This document shows positions 1-8,941 of a stretch of 64,000 bases of DNA, in pieces. Made by a program: the position numbers and the translations under genes. Below the pieces are notes generated by a model that was given only the letters and a program-made list of their open reading frames with translations, was not told where the DNA came from and made no database searches. The stretch spans positions 85,386-149,385 of the forward strand of contig NZ_LATM01000013.1 of the NCBI RefSeq assembly GCF_000972495.1, given 5' to 3'. Numbering within the stretch: position 1 is the first letter of the stretch; each line of letters opens with the position of its first letter. The stretch is from Hymenobacter terrenus (GTDB lineage: Bacteria; Bacteroidota; Bacteroidia; Cytophagales; Hymenobacteraceae).

Positions 1-210
1 GGGTTGCAGGGAAACGATGTCCGACAGGCCGAAATTGAACAGCACCCCGGCCTGGAAACCGGGCTTATAGGCGAGGTTTTTCGCGTTTTTGCCTACGAAC
101 GAGCTGAGGCTGCCCCCGCCTTTGATGCCGACGCGGGGACCCGATTGTGCGTGCGCTGTGGTGGCGAGGCCGGCCACGAGCAGGGCCAGCGAAAACAGAG
201 TCTTTTTCAT
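1..210 (-). CDS. Outer-membrane beta-barrel (porin family) protein, C-terminal part outside window
   Basis: Only the first 70 codons lie in the window; the gene runs off the left edge. The start at 210 gives a clear signal peptide (MKKTLFSLALLVAGLATTAHA, ending in an Ala-x-Ala site). The mature N-terminus RVGIKGGGSLSSFVG is the opening strand usual for PorT/OmpW-like eight-stranded barrels of Bacteroidota. It lies downstream of the RND adaptor gene on the same strand, with a 127-bp gap that has a GC-rich dyad near 282-296, so co-transcription is possible but not shown. The specific substrate or role cannot be told from this fragment. Confidence 0.75.
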   Translation of the reverse strand, partial: MKKTLFSLALLVAGLATTAHAQSGPRVGIKGGGSLSSFVGKNAKNLAYKPGFQAGVLFNFGLSDIVSLQP

Positions 211-337
211 GAGTGAAACAGGAATTGGGTGAAGAGGAAATGAGGGAAAGAGGCGGAAAATTTGGCGCAGCCGGGCACCGTTCCACCGGCCCGGTGGCCG
301 GCGGTCTGATCAACCGTTGTGTCTATTGATGAAGGAG

Positions 338-1399
338 TTAATTCGTGCGCAGGCGCACTTTCAGGCCGTCGCGCAGGGCGTCGGTGCCGCTGGTCACCAC
401 CCGTTCGCCCGCCCGCAGGCCGGCCCGGATGGCCACTTCGTTGCCGAGCGTGGGGCCCAGGGCCACGGGGCGCCGCTGCACCCGCCGCGCGGCGTCGAGC
501 ACGTACACGGCGGGCTCCTGGGCTTGCGCGGCCAGGGCGGTGCGGGGCACCAGCAGGTGGCGGGCGGTGTCGGTGGACGCCAGGCGCACCCGGGCCGTGA
601 GGCCCACCCGCAGCGGGGCGGCGGGGCGGTTGTTGGCAATGCGCAATTCCACCGGGAAGCGGCCAGCCTCGCCGCCCTTCAGCCCAATGTGGTGCACGGT
701 GCCGGCAAAGTCCAAGTTCGGGTAGGCCTCGAAGCGCACCGGCAGGCGGCGGCCCACGCGCCACTCGCGCAGCTCGGCTTCGGGCACTTGCACGAGCAGC
801 TTCACCTCGGCCACGTCGAGCAGGGTGAGCAGCGGCGCGCCGGGCTGCACGTACTGGCCGGGCTCCACCGGCTTTTCATTCACCGTGCCGCTGATGGGGG
901 CCTTCACCACGGCATCGGCCAACTGCTTTTCGAGGCCGGTGACTTGGGCGCGGGCGTTGGTGGTTTGCAGGCGGGCGGCTTCCACGTCGGCCAGCGGGGC
1001 GTTCTTTTCGGCCAGCAATTCTTCCTGCCGTTGCTGGTCGAGTTGGGCCTTGGCCAGCGCCGCGCGGGCCGCGCCGAGGTTGGCCTGGGCGGCGGCCTGG
1101 TCGAGGCGCAGCAGCGGCTGGCCGGCGCGCACGGTTTGGTTCAGGCCCACCAGCACCTGGCGCACCAGGCCGGGCGTGGGCGCGGTGAGGGCCACTTCGC
1201 GCCGGGCTTCGGTTTGGCCGAGGTACTCGCTTTCCGGGGCCAGGCGCCGCAGCGTGGCCGGGGCCACGGCCACCGTTACGGGCAGTGGCGCTTGGAGGCG
1301 GGCCGTCTGAGCAGCCTGGCTTTCTTGCCGGGCGAAAAGCCAATAAAACAGGCCAGCCAGGCCCAGCGCTCCCACTAATACGGTTATCCAGAATTTCAT
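338..1399 (-). CDS. Efflux RND transporter periplasmic adaptor subunit (HlyD/MFP family)
   Basis: Periplasmic adaptor that would bridge an inner-membrane RND pump to an outer-membrane channel. An N-terminal transmembrane anchor (about residues 3-23) is followed by a first lipoyl half-motif (ALTAPTPGLVRQVLVG), an alpha-helical hairpin rich in Ala/Gln/Leu (about 95-150), the second lipoyl half (VVKAPISGTVNEKPVEPG) and beta-barrel and membrane-proximal domains ending in DGLKVRL. The length (353 aa) is normal for the family. I chose the ATG at 1399 because it puts the hydrophobic anchor at the N-terminus; an in-frame ATG at 1447 would add 16 basic residues. No RND pump gene is visible; one would be expected next to it in a complete operon, so this may be an orphan adaptor. 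Confidence 0.88.
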   Translation of the reverse strand: MKFWITVLVGALGLAGLFYWLFARQESQAAQTARLQAPLPVTVAVAPATLRRLAPESEYLGQTEARREVALTAPTPGLVRQVLVGLNQTVRAGQPLLRLDQAAAQANLGAARAALAKAQLDQQRQEELLAEKNAPLADVEAARLQTTNARAQVTGLEKQLADAVVKAPISGTVNEKPVEPGQYVQPGAPLLTLLDVAEVKLLVQVPEAELREWRVGRRLPVRFEAYPNLDFAGTVHHIGLKGGEAGRFPVELRIANNRPAAPLRVGLTARVRLASTDTARHLLVPRTALAAQAQEPAVYVLDAARRVQRRPVALGPTLGNEVAIRAGLRAGERVVTSGTDALRDGLKVRLRTN

Positions 1400-1669
1400 A
1401 TGCCGCGTCGCTTTTGGTTGTTTGACGAGGCGAAATACGCGGCGCATTCAGGCCCCGGACGGCCCAAACTGCCTCAACTGCCGAAACCCGAAACCGAACT
1501 GCCGAAAGCGGCTACGCAATGAATAATTGTGGTTTCGTGCCGGCGGCTGTTTGGCGCCTGCATGCATGCCAATCGCGGGGCTTTTTGCGGTGCCGGTTGT
1601 CGTACTTGCCGGCTCGTAGACATTCCCAATTCGTAGACTTGAAAACTAAGAATCCCAGCTTTCCAGAAA

Positions 1670-2137
1670 ATGGTGATTAACCGAAACAACAAAGCGCATC
1701 AGATCAATGGCTATCTGGACGGAGTCGCCGTTTTTAGCAGCATGTTCTTGCGCAACGGAGCAGTTACGTTCGAAACCGAGTTGCTGGAGCCAGGCAGCTT
1801 TCAGAAAAGCGCGGCTCGCGAATCCACCGAAACTGAGTTTAAAGTGGTGATGCTGCAATGGCTGCGATTTGGTCTTATCGAGCGGTATGCTAACGAATTA
1901 TCGGCCCTTGGGCCAGCTGTGGTAGCGGGCAACAACTCCTACGAACGCGCCCTACTGATGGCGACCGATGATGTGATAACCGAGGCGCTGAACCACATAC
2001 GGGAGTTCTTTTTCGGCGAGGAATTCAAGATTTATTACCCGTTAAAAAAGATAAAATCCATCGAAGTGCTTCAGGATGAATTCGTGTTTATGAGCACGGA
2101 AGCGCAATTATATATTCGGGGCGGATGGTCTGACTAA
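1670..2137 (+). CDS. Hypothetical protein, 155 aa
   Basis: I do not recognise this protein. It is a soluble-looking 155-residue alpha/beta protein without signal peptide or membrane segment. Its sequence is more AT-rich than its neighbours, with a final aromatic stretch near the C-terminus (LYIRGGWSD). Codon use and amino-acid composition look like a real gene, and the opposite-strand frames look like shadows. It stands alone between the adaptor gene (divergent) and the glycoside hydrolase gene. The composition could reflect recent acquisition. No function is proposed. Confidence 0.55.
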   Translation: MVINRNNKAHQINGYLDGVAVFSSMFLRNGAVTFETELLEPGSFQKSAARESTETEFKVVMLQWLRFGLIERYANELSALGPAVVAGNNSYERALLMATDDVITEALNHIREFFFGEEFKIYYPLKKIKSIEVLQDEFVFMSTEAQLYIRGGWSD

Positions 2138-2333
2138 TCAAAAATCACCCCTTTATTTTGAGGCTTTAATCCTACTGAAACGGATAGTTCGGAGAAAATT
2201 ATAGAGAGCCACCTTCACCTGAAAGAAGAAGGTAAGCAGGCTGCTCACTTCCGGTTAAAAATTAAATCAGTTATAATTTCACCGGGAGCTTACCCTAGCA
2301 GAGAGCAACCAACACGACACAAGTGGCACGTAG

Positions 2334-4235
2334 ATGAAGCAATTCTTCCTAACTCAATTACTGGTTCTTTGCCTGCCAGTGGCGGCATTTTGTAAACTCT
2401 GGACGCTATCGGACGCGTCGCTGGAAGTGCAGTTTGATGACCAGACCGTCCGGCTCTCGGTTACGGACAAGCGCTGCGGGAAAATCTGGACCCAGGATGC
2501 CGGGCAACAGAACTATACCGTAATCAGCGCCAAGCAGACCGGGAATGTATTAGCAGTGAATTTCAAGGGGAAATATCCTTTCAGCGCTACGTTCGAGTTG
2601 GCAACTCCATCAGCACTCAAGGTGAGCGTGTTGGCTAACAAGGACGTGCAGATGGATGAGCTAGCATTTCCTGCGGCCTTTTCCTCGCCCAAAGAGCATT
2701 TATTGCTCTATACCGATGGCGGCGGTTTTCTGCTTCCGGTAGAGGACAAAGAATATCCGGTAGGAAACGGGATTACTTATTTCTGCGGGGGTGGCCTTTC
2801 AATGGCGTGGATGGGGCTTACGGATGCCAACTTCAAAACGGGGTACATGGCTATTCTGGAAACGCCTTATGATGCCGCGTTGAGGACGAGGCGAGATAAT
2901 GGCGTGGTTTCTTTCTCGCCCATCTGGCTTTCCTCTATGGGAAAGTTCAGCTACAAGCGCACCGTAGCCTATCATTTCTTTGATGCGGGAGGGTACGTGG
3001 CGCAATGCAAAAAATACCGTGACTTTATCTGGAAAAAGAATAAGGTCATCACGCTAAGAGAGCACGAAAAAAGAACGCCGGCCTTGGCTAAAATGATGGG
3101 TGCCCCGCATATCTACGTGTGGGACAACGCCCGGGAGGCTCGCTTCGCAAAAGAAATGAAGCAAGCCGGCGTCGAGAAGGCCTTTATTTTGTGGGACGGG
3201 AACCACACCCCTTATCCCGAAAAGGATTACGACAGCCGCTTGAAGGAGCTGGGCTACGCGGCCGGCGCCTACGATTTATATACGGATTTGCATTACGCCG
3301 ACACGGCTTCTTTTGCCGTGGACGAGCAGGGGCCCAGGCGTTTTGCCAGGGGCGGCTATCCGGGCCTGTTCAATGAGCTGGCGGCCCGGAAAGCGAATGG
3401 CAAGACCTACTTCAACCAATTCGGGCACACCATCTGCCCAGCCGTAATACGCCCGCACATCATAAAACGGGTGAGCCGGGAGTTGAAGGAGTTTCCGCAC
3501 GAGGCCTATTTCCTGGACGTTTATCAGGCCAACGGCTTGTTTGAATGCTATTCGCCGAAGCACCCGTTAACGCGGCAGCAGTTCGCCGAAGAGGCCATCA
3601 GGAACTACCGGTTAGTCGCCGAGAAATACGGGCAGTACATGGGCGGCGAATGGGGCGCCGACTACGTGGGCCCCAACAGCGTGTTCGTCCACGGCATGAT
3701 GACCCTGCAACGTACGTGGTTCGGGTCCGATATTACCAAGAAAGGCTCCATCTACTGGTATGGCGATTGGAAGAACAACGCGCAGCCTTCGCAACTGCTT
3801 GGCACCAACGTGGCGCCCGACCAATACCTGCGCTATTCCATCAACGAGTACAACCGGGTGCCGCTCTATGAACTCGTCTACCATGACGCTGTGGTTACCT
3901 CCTGGCGCTGGGAAGACGGCAACCAGCACAATCCGGAAATATGGTGGAAAAAGGACCTATTTAACGTTTTATACGGTTCCGCACCGTTGTGGAACCTCGG
4001 CGGCGATGTGTGGGACAGGTACAAATTGACGTTTCTGGAAAGTTACCAGAAAGTGTGCCCCTGGTTGCAGCAGATTGGTTATGATGAGATGGTAGCACAC
4101 CAATTCCTTACCAAGGACCACACGTTACAGGAGAGCATTTTCTCCTCCGGAAAAAGAGTGGTGGTGAATTTTAGTGCTGAAGCGACGGCCTATCAGGGAA
4201 AAGTAATTAGGGCTAAAGGGTTTGTGATTCTTTAA
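2334..4235 (+). CDS. Secreted glycoside hydrolase-like protein (DUF5696-type)
   Basis: A 633-residue exported protein: residues 1-20 (MKQFFLTQLLVLCLPVAAFC) are a signal peptide. An N-terminal beta-sandwich-like region (about 20-230) is followed by a TIM-barrel-like domain (about 250-560). The block with YFLDVYQANGLFECYSPKHP and GGEWGADY resembles the DUF5696 family of glycoside-hydrolase-superfamily proteins, where an Asp at the end of one strand and a Glu/Asp on a later strand are the likely catalytic acids. The substrate is unknown. There is no SusC/SusD pair or other carbohydrate gene beside it, so it is not in an evident polysaccharide utilisation locus. Family assignment is from memory of the motif pattern and is moderately secure; hydrolase activity is inference. 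Confidence 0.65.
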   Translation: MKQFFLTQLLVLCLPVAAFCKLWTLSDASLEVQFDDQTVRLSVTDKRCGKIWTQDAGQQNYTVISAKQTGNVLAVNFKGKYPFSATFELATPSALKVSVLANKDVQMDELAFPAAFSSPKEHLLLYTDGGGFLLPVEDKEYPVGNGITYFCGGGLSMAWMGLTDANFKTGYMAILETPYDAALRTRRDNGVVSFSPIWLSSMGKFSYKRTVAYHFFDAGGYVAQCKKYRDFIWKKNKVITLREHEKRTPALAKMMGAPHIYVWDNAREARFAKEMKQAGVEKAFILWDGNHTPYPEKDYDSRLKELGYAAGAYDLYTDLHYADTASFAVDEQGPRRFARGGYPGLFNELAARKANGKTYFNQFGHTICPAVIRPHIIKRVSRELKEFPHEAYFLDVYQANGLFECYSPKHPLTRQQFAEEAIRNYRLVAEKYGQYMGGEWGADYVGPNSVFVHGMMTLQRTWFGSDITKKGSIYWYGDWKNNAQPSQLLGTNVAPDQYLRYSINEYNRVPLYELVYHDAVVTSWRWEDGNQHNPEIWWKKDLFNVLYGSAPLWNLGGDVWDRYKLTFLESYQKVCPWLQQIGYDEMVAHQFLTKDHTLQESIFSSGKRVVVNFSAEATAYQGKVIRAKGFVIL

Positions 4236-4393
4236 TTAGAGCGTAAAGAAAGGCCATTGGCGGTGGTAAAGCAGCCGGTGATTCGTACCTTATCTTAGCG
4301 CCGTCTGAATCGTTCACAAATGCGAGCTACCTCGTTCGCGCTACCACCTGCTCCTCAACACGGAGGACGAACCCGCTCCGCACTCGACCCGCC

Positions 4394-4858
4394 ATGCCTC
4401 AAGAGTTGACCATCCGCGCCGCTACTTTGGACGACTTGGAAGTATTGCTCGGCTTTCAGCAGGGAGTAGTGGCCGCCGAACGTCCATTCGACCCCACGCT
4501 CAAGCCAGGCGAGCTCCAGTATTATGATATTGAGGAATTGATAAAGGCGCCCCACGTGTACCTCGTCGTCGCGGAGTACAACCAGCAGCTTATTGCCTCG
4601 GGTTACGCGCGAATTCAGGCGGCGAAACCGTATTTGCTTCACGACAAATACGCTTATCTGGGGTTCATTTACGTGCGGCCCGAATACCGCGGCCAGGGCG
4701 TGAGCACGCGCATCCTGGCGGCCCTCAAGCAATGGGCGCAGCAGCAGGGGCTGACGGAAATGCGGCTGGAAGTGTACTCCGATAATACCGCCGCGCGGCG
4801 CGCCTACGAGAAATTTGGGTTCAGCGCGCACATGCTGGAAATGCGGGCGGCGGTGTGA
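4394..4858 (+). CDS. GNAT family N-acetyltransferase
   Basis: A 154-aa single-domain acetyltransferase. Acetyl-CoA binding motif A is visible as YVRPEYRGQGVSTRILAALK (R/Q-x-x-G-x-G/S pattern), followed by motif B with the usual C-terminal AYEKFGF signature, where the Tyr/Phe-Gly turn closes the fold. The N-terminus (LTIRAATLDDLEVL) is the standard beta1-alpha1 of GNATs. Substrate unknown. It is separated by 158 bp from the upstream hydrolase and converges with the cyclase gene, so it is probably a monocistronic unit. Confidence 0.88.
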   Translation: MPQELTIRAATLDDLEVLLGFQQGVVAAERPFDPTLKPGELQYYDIEELIKAPHVYLVVAEYNQQLIASGYARIQAAKPYLLHDKYAYLGFIYVRPEYRGQGVSTRILAALKQWAQQQGLTEMRLEVYSDNTAARRAYEKFGFSAHMLEMRAAV

Positions 4859-4882
4859 GTACTGGCGCTGCTTTGGCCGGGG

Positions 4883-6034
4883 CTACTCCGTGCGCACCTC
4901 CAGCAAGTCCACGTCGTCGGCTTTGCCGCGCAGGCGCACCGCGCCTACTTCGCGCACGACCAGCCCCGACAAGTCCCCCAGCCGGGCGCGAATTTCCCCC
5001 GATATGAGGAAGTGCGCGCCGAGGCCATTGCACTGGGCCTGAATCCGGGCGGCGGTGTTCACCACGTCGCCGTGGTAGGCGATTTCGCTTTTGATGTCGC
5101 CGACTTGGGTGGCCGTCACCCAGCCGCCGTGCAGCCCGGCTTTGAACGTGGGCACCGCGCCGTAGCGGTCCAGGTACTGCTGCTGGCGTTGCCGAAACTG
5201 CTGCTCGATGGCAAAAAAACAGTGCAGGCACCGCGCCTGCGCCAGCCCGTGCCGCGCCAGCCAGGTGATGACCACCTCGTCGCCGACGTATTGGTATACT
5301 TCCCCGCGGGCCGCCAGAATCGCCGCCCCCATGTCGTGAAAACAGTCGCTAATGAAGCGGCTGTACTGGCGGCTGCCCAGCCGCTCGGCCAGCGAGGTGG
5401 AGTCTTTCAAGTCCAGAAACATAAAAATCCGGTCTTCCGGCACCGGACGAAAATAACGCCCGGTAAGAAATGCCCAGAACACCCGCGGGCCCATCAGGCG
5501 AATCATCTGGTGCAGGAACACCGCCCCCACCATGGCCACGCCATAAGCCAGCAGCAGTTGCCGGAAGTCGGGCCGACGCAGCAGTGACCAATCCGGATGC
5601 TGCATGGCTTGCATGAAGGCGTCGGCTTGCCGGAACGAGGCCAGCAGGACGGGGTATTCCGGGGCGCTCCGAATCACCTCCTGCATCAGGCCCGCCAGCA
5701 GCACGATGAACAGCAGCAGCACCAGCAGGTGCAGCAGCGCGGCCAGAAGCAAGGCCAGGGGCAAGCGTTTGCGCGCCAGAAAGCCGGGAAACACCCCCAC
5801 TTCCAGCACGCCAATCAACACTCCGACCGGAAACGCGATGAACAGGATGAAGAGCAAATCGGTCAGTTGTCCGCCCGAGGATAGGAGGCTCGTGAGTTCC
5901 ATCAGGGCCGAAAACACCACCGCCATCACCAGAATGGCGCGAAGTTTATACTGCCGCACCGGCGTCAAAAAACTACTGGCTGGCTGTGGCGCCAGCACCG
6001 ATTCGCTCGGTAAAAAGGAAAGGTCGTTTTTCAT
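4883..6034 (-). CDS. Membrane-bound class III adenylate/guanylate cyclase
   Basis: Predicted nucleotide cyclase making cAMP or cGMP from the triphosphate. The N-terminal half (about residues 30-180) has four hydrophobic segments that would anchor it in the inner membrane. The C-terminal class III catalytic domain (about 195-380) shows the first metal-binding Asp in FMFLDLKDSTSLAERLG, the second in YQYVGDEVVITW, and the transition-state Asn/Arg region in GDVVNTAARIQAQC. This FLDLKDST form is common in Bacteroidota cyclases. Being complete and single-domain catalytic, it should act as a homodimer. Which nucleotide it uses cannot be read with confidence. Its neighbour is a two-component system on the same strand with a 100-bp gap. 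Confidence 0.85.
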   Translation of the reverse strand: MKNDLSFLPSESVLAPQPASSFLTPVRQYKLRAILVMAVVFSALMELTSLLSSGGQLTDLLFILFIAFPVGVLIGVLEVGVFPGFLARKRLPLALLLAALLHLLVLLLFIVLLAGLMQEVIRSAPEYPVLLASFRQADAFMQAMQHPDWSLLRRPDFRQLLLAYGVAMVGAVFLHQMIRLMGPRVFWAFLTGRYFRPVPEDRIFMFLDLKDSTSLAERLGSRQYSRFISDCFHDMGAAILAARGEVYQYVGDEVVITWLARHGLAQARCLHCFFAIEQQFRQRQQQYLDRYGAVPTFKAGLHGGWVTATQVGDIKSEIAYHGDVVNTAARIQAQCNGLGAHFLISGEIRARLGDLSGLVVREVGAVRLRGKADDVDLLEVRTE

Positions 6035-6133
6035 GGCGCCGACGTGTTTTTCAGTCGGTTAAATACTGAATTTCATATTATTGGACCGTAATGCCGGCAG
6101 AAGGAAAAACGAGCGAAGGGCCGACAACACGGC

Positions 6134-6898
6134 TCACGAGTTCAGCCACTGCTTAAAGCCCGGGGCGGTGAGGCGGCTCACCAGCACCTCCAATTTGCCG
6201 GGCGTGAGCTGCACGCTCAGGCGGCCGTCGAAGTGCCGGTGCATTTTGCCGATGGCCGCCGCGCTGGCGATGCACTGCCGGGTGAGGCGGAAAAACCGGC
6301 GCGGGTCGAGCGAAGCTTCCAGGGCGTCAAGCGGCTCTTCGATGATGAGCTTGCTGGCGTCGCGGCACACGAGGTGGGTGATTTTATTTTCGAGGTAGAA
6401 GTAGGCCACGTCGGCGGCGTCGACCATGCGCAGCTCGTCGCGCACGTACACCAGAAAGCGGCTGCGGTAGCGGCGCTCGGCCTGCCAGGTTTCGAGCAGC
6501 GCCGTGAGGTTGGCCGGGGCGGTTTGCTGGGCCACTCGCTGCTGCCGAAAGCGGGCCAACGACTCGCCCAGCGCCGCTTCCTCAATGGGCTTCAGCAGGT
6601 AGTCGAAACCGTTGTATTTGAAGGCCTGCAACGCGTATTCGTCGTAGGCGGTGCAGAAGATGATGGGCACCGGCTGCGGCAACTCGCGCAGCAGCTCGAA
6701 GCTAAGGCCGTCGGTGAGCTGAATGTCGGACAGCACCAAGTCCGGCAGGGGAGGGGCGGCTGCTAGCCACTCGCGGCCCTTCCGCACCGACGGAATGCGG
6801 CCCACGACCCGGGCATCCTGCTGCTGCCGCAGCAGCAGGCGCTGCAGCCGCTCGGCTGACAGCGTTTCGTCTTCAATAATCAATACGTCCATTGTCAA
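6134..6898 (-). CDS. LytTR family DNA-binding response regulator
   Basis: Response regulator of the two-component system with the kinase encoded immediately upstream; the two genes overlap by 4 bp (ATGA), a sign of translational coupling. The receiver domain (about residues 3-120) has the acidic pocket ED near the N-terminus, the phospho-acceptor Asp in LVLSDIQL, and the conserved Lys in YLLKPI. The C-terminal LytTR domain (about 150-250) carries FYLENKITHLV and FFRLTRQCIAS, typical of beta-type DNA binding. It would regulate genes in the nucleus-less cytoplasm after kinase phosphorylation; target genes are not evident here, although the flanking membrane and surface genes are candidates. Confidence 0.93.
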   Translation of the reverse strand: MTMDVLIIEDETLSAERLQRLLLRQQQDARVVGRIPSVRKGREWLAAAPPLPDLVLSDIQLTDGLSFELLRELPQPVPIIFCTAYDEYALQAFKYNGFDYLLKPIEEAALGESLARFRQQRVAQQTAPANLTALLETWQAERRYRSRFLVYVRDELRMVDAADVAYFYLENKITHLVCRDASKLIIEEPLDALEASLDPRRFFRLTRQCIASAAAIGKMHRHFDGRLSVQLTPGKLEVLVSRLTAPGFKQWLNS

Positions 6899-7986
6899 AC
6901 AAATCTTTCGCCTTTACCGATTGAGCCATTAGGGTGTGTCAGCAGCGGCAGCCTCACCCGATAGCAGTCCGAGGTGCTTTCTACGTGCACGGGAGCCGTG
7001 GCGCCGGCGGCCTCGTAGCGGCGGGCTACGTTGCGCAGGCCCACACCGGTGGAGGCGGCGGGGTAGGCCAGCGGTTGGCGGTTGTTTTCGACCACCAGCC
7101 ATTGGTCTTCGGTGCGGATGCGGATGCGCAGTGGCTCATCGGCCTCGATGCGATTGTGCTTCACAGCGTTTTCGACTAGCAGCTGTACCACCATGGGCAG
7201 CACCTGGTGCGCTTGCTGTTCCTCGCTCACGCAGATTTCCACGGCCAATCCTTCGGGGTAGCGGGTTTGCAGCAAGAAGAGGTAGGCCCGAACCAGGTGC
7301 AGCTCGGCGTGCAGCGGCACGCGGCTGGCGTGGCGGTGCTGTAGCACGTAGCGGTACACCGTGGCCATACGCTCTACAAACGTGACTGCGCGTACCGGGT
7401 CGGCCTCAATCACAGCCGTGAGCGTGCTGAGGGTATTGAATAGAAAATGCGGGTCCAGCTGCTGTTGCAGGGCGTGCAGGCGGGCCTGGGCGGCATCGGC
7501 GGTGGCTTCCTCGCGGGCCTGGGCCTCCACCTGCCAATAGCTGAAAAACGAGGCCCCGATGTAGGTGCCTGACAGCAGAAACGCTGTGAACAGCCCCACC
7601 AGCAGTAGCGGCAGCAGCTCGACGAAGCGCACGGGCTCGGCTGCGGTGTCGTAATCGCAAATGTAAATATAAAGCCAGGCCGCCCCCAGCGTAAATAGCA
7701 AGGCAATAGCAGTTTGCAAGCCCATTTGCAGCGCTACCCGCCGCAGCGGCCGTTGTGCCCAGGCCACGTGCCGGTCGAGGTACCGTGAGAGCAGCACGCC
7801 GGTTTCAAAGGTTAAATAGGCCAGGATCACGCCCATGCTCAGCGCCGCCCCGTTTTGCGGGCTTAGGCTATTCCAGGCCGGGTCGCCGGGTTCGGTTTGG
7901 GGGTACACAATCACGAGGGCCATGTAGAAGAGCAAGCCCACCAGCGGAATGCCCAGCCGCCGAAACCAGCGCATAAAAGAGTCCAT
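6895..7986 (-). CDS. LytS/YehU-type sensor histidine kinase
   Basis: First gene of a two-gene operon with the LytTR regulator. Four hydrophobic segments in the first 160 residues form the membrane sensor. The His-kinase region (pfam His_kinase type) carries the phospho-acceptor in QQLDPHFLFNTLS, followed by a HATPase domain with LLVENAVKHN (N box) and a TGVGLRNVARR G box. At 363 aa the length is typical. There is no extracellular ligand-binding domain, so the signal is probably sensed within the membrane. The signal is unknown. Confidence 0.92.
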   Translation of the reverse strand: MDSFMRWFRRLGIPLVGLLFYMALVIVYPQTEPGDPAWNSLSPQNGAALSMGVILAYLTFETGVLLSRYLDRHVAWAQRPLRRVALQMGLQTAIALLFTLGAAWLYIYICDYDTAAEPVRFVELLPLLLVGLFTAFLLSGTYIGASFFSYWQVEAQAREEATADAAQARLHALQQQLDPHFLFNTLSTLTAVIEADPVRAVTFVERMATVYRYVLQHRHASRVPLHAELHLVRAYLFLLQTRYPEGLAVEICVSEEQQAHQVLPMVVQLLVENAVKHNRIEADEPLRIRIRTEDQWLVVENNRQPLAYPAASTGVGLRNVARRYEAAGATAPVHVESTSDCYRVRLPLLTHPNGSIGKGERFV

Positions 7987-8077
7987 GAGCAGTCTAGATA
8001 AATGAAAGCTGAAAATTACTTCCTGCGGAAGCAGTCGGCTGGGTAGGTGTAGAAGCCCCGCAGCATTGACCTAAAGG

Positions 8078-8450
8078 TCAGATTACTGCCCGAAAAGGAC
8101 CTATTATTAAGCAGTTTGGACGTACAGAATAAGCATCGGAATTGTTTAAAAACCACCTCCAAAGTGTTGCCCCCTCTGTCTGGGCGAGCAACGGCTGGCG
8201 TTGATACAATGAATACCCCGGCCCGGCGTAGAGGTAAGGGGTGAAGCGGCGCGCCGCTGGCCCCAGCAAAAAGCGGCCGTTGAAAAACAAGCTCAGCAGC
8301 TCGGTATCGCTTTCCAGCCTGATGCCCGGACACAAGGCACTCGACGTATAGCCGTGGCGGTTGCAGGAGAACGTGAGGCCGACAAACGCTTGGTCGGTTA
8401 CGATGAAATCGGCTCTGTGCTGCTGCCTGGAGGGGCAGCAGCGACACCAA
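8078..8450 (-). pseudogene. Relic of an outer-membrane beta-barrel protein (copy 1)
   Basis: Reading the minus strand from about 8420 gives a barrel-like stretch: DFIVTDQAFVGLTFS, then GIRLESDTELLSLFFNGRFL, then RFTPYLYAGPGYSLY, all strand-turn-strand pieces usual in small outer-membrane barrels. There is no proper start or signal peptide, and both ends run into unrelated frames, so it is a remnant. The same protein segment is found again at 10189-10370 (copy 2), with 70-80 percent DNA similarity by eye over about 150 bp. The two relics flank the intact secreted-protein gene at 8942-9895. Confidence 0.6.
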
Positions 8451-8941
8451 ATAGCTGGCGGGGAGAGAGGCGGGGAACTGCAAAGCCAAAGGGAGCACGA
8501 CGTAACACCGGGCGGGACCTACTGCCAGTGGCCGTTCAACCGGTAAACCTACCGACTCCACTCCCCGCCCGTTACCGAAATCGGCCTCAACTGCTACCCA
8601 CGCCTGCCGAACTGCCGAAACTCGCTACCAAGCTGCCCGCCGGAGTACTAGCGCCGGACCAACGCTGTCTGAGCTTTCATGAAAGCGGAGCAGGTTTGGA
8701 AACGCACGATAAAGCCTTTTTGCCCTTAATAACAAAGACGTCGACGGTGGTGCAGTAGGCGCCCCAGGCGGTTCTGAAGGAACTATACTTGGCGTGTCGA
8801 TGGCAATTATGGAGGTAGTAGCTGTGATGTGGGTTGCAGCTACTACCTCCATACGGCAACATGCTCGCGGCTTTTTGGTACCCAGGTTTAGGTTTGTAGG
8901 CCAGCTATGTACCATTGGGGTTAAGCGTTTAACCAAGGCTA
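8451..8941. other. Intergenic, decayed sequence without a supportable gene
   Basis: No frame here looks coding. It holds the upstream (5') continuation of the outer-membrane relic and one perfect 17-bp hairpin (8808-8853, listed separately). Part of it (around 8590-8640) resembles the stretch near 10530-10560, suggesting that the duplicated unit of the two relics extends about 200 bp beyond the recognisable protein similarity. Confidence 0.4.
8808..8853. repeat. Perfect 17-bp inverted repeat (hairpin) with 12-nt loop
   Basis: Arms 8808-8824 and 8837-8853 are exact reverse complements; the core is GGAGGTAGTAGCTG. It lies about 90 bp past the stop of the leftward gene ending at 8942. It has no T-tract, so it is not a standard intrinsic terminator. 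It may stabilise the mRNA 3' end, or mark an old mobile element end. Confidence 0.7.

Noticed and set aside
317..1378. Long plus-strand open frame opposite the RND adaptor gene
   Set aside because: High-GC shadow frame: rich in Gly/His/Ala/Gln with no domain, while the minus frame is a clear adaptor protein.
8016..8561. 181-codon minus-strand frame
   Set aside because: Overlaps the outer-membrane relic in another frame; its sequence has no domain, and the relic frame explains the region better.
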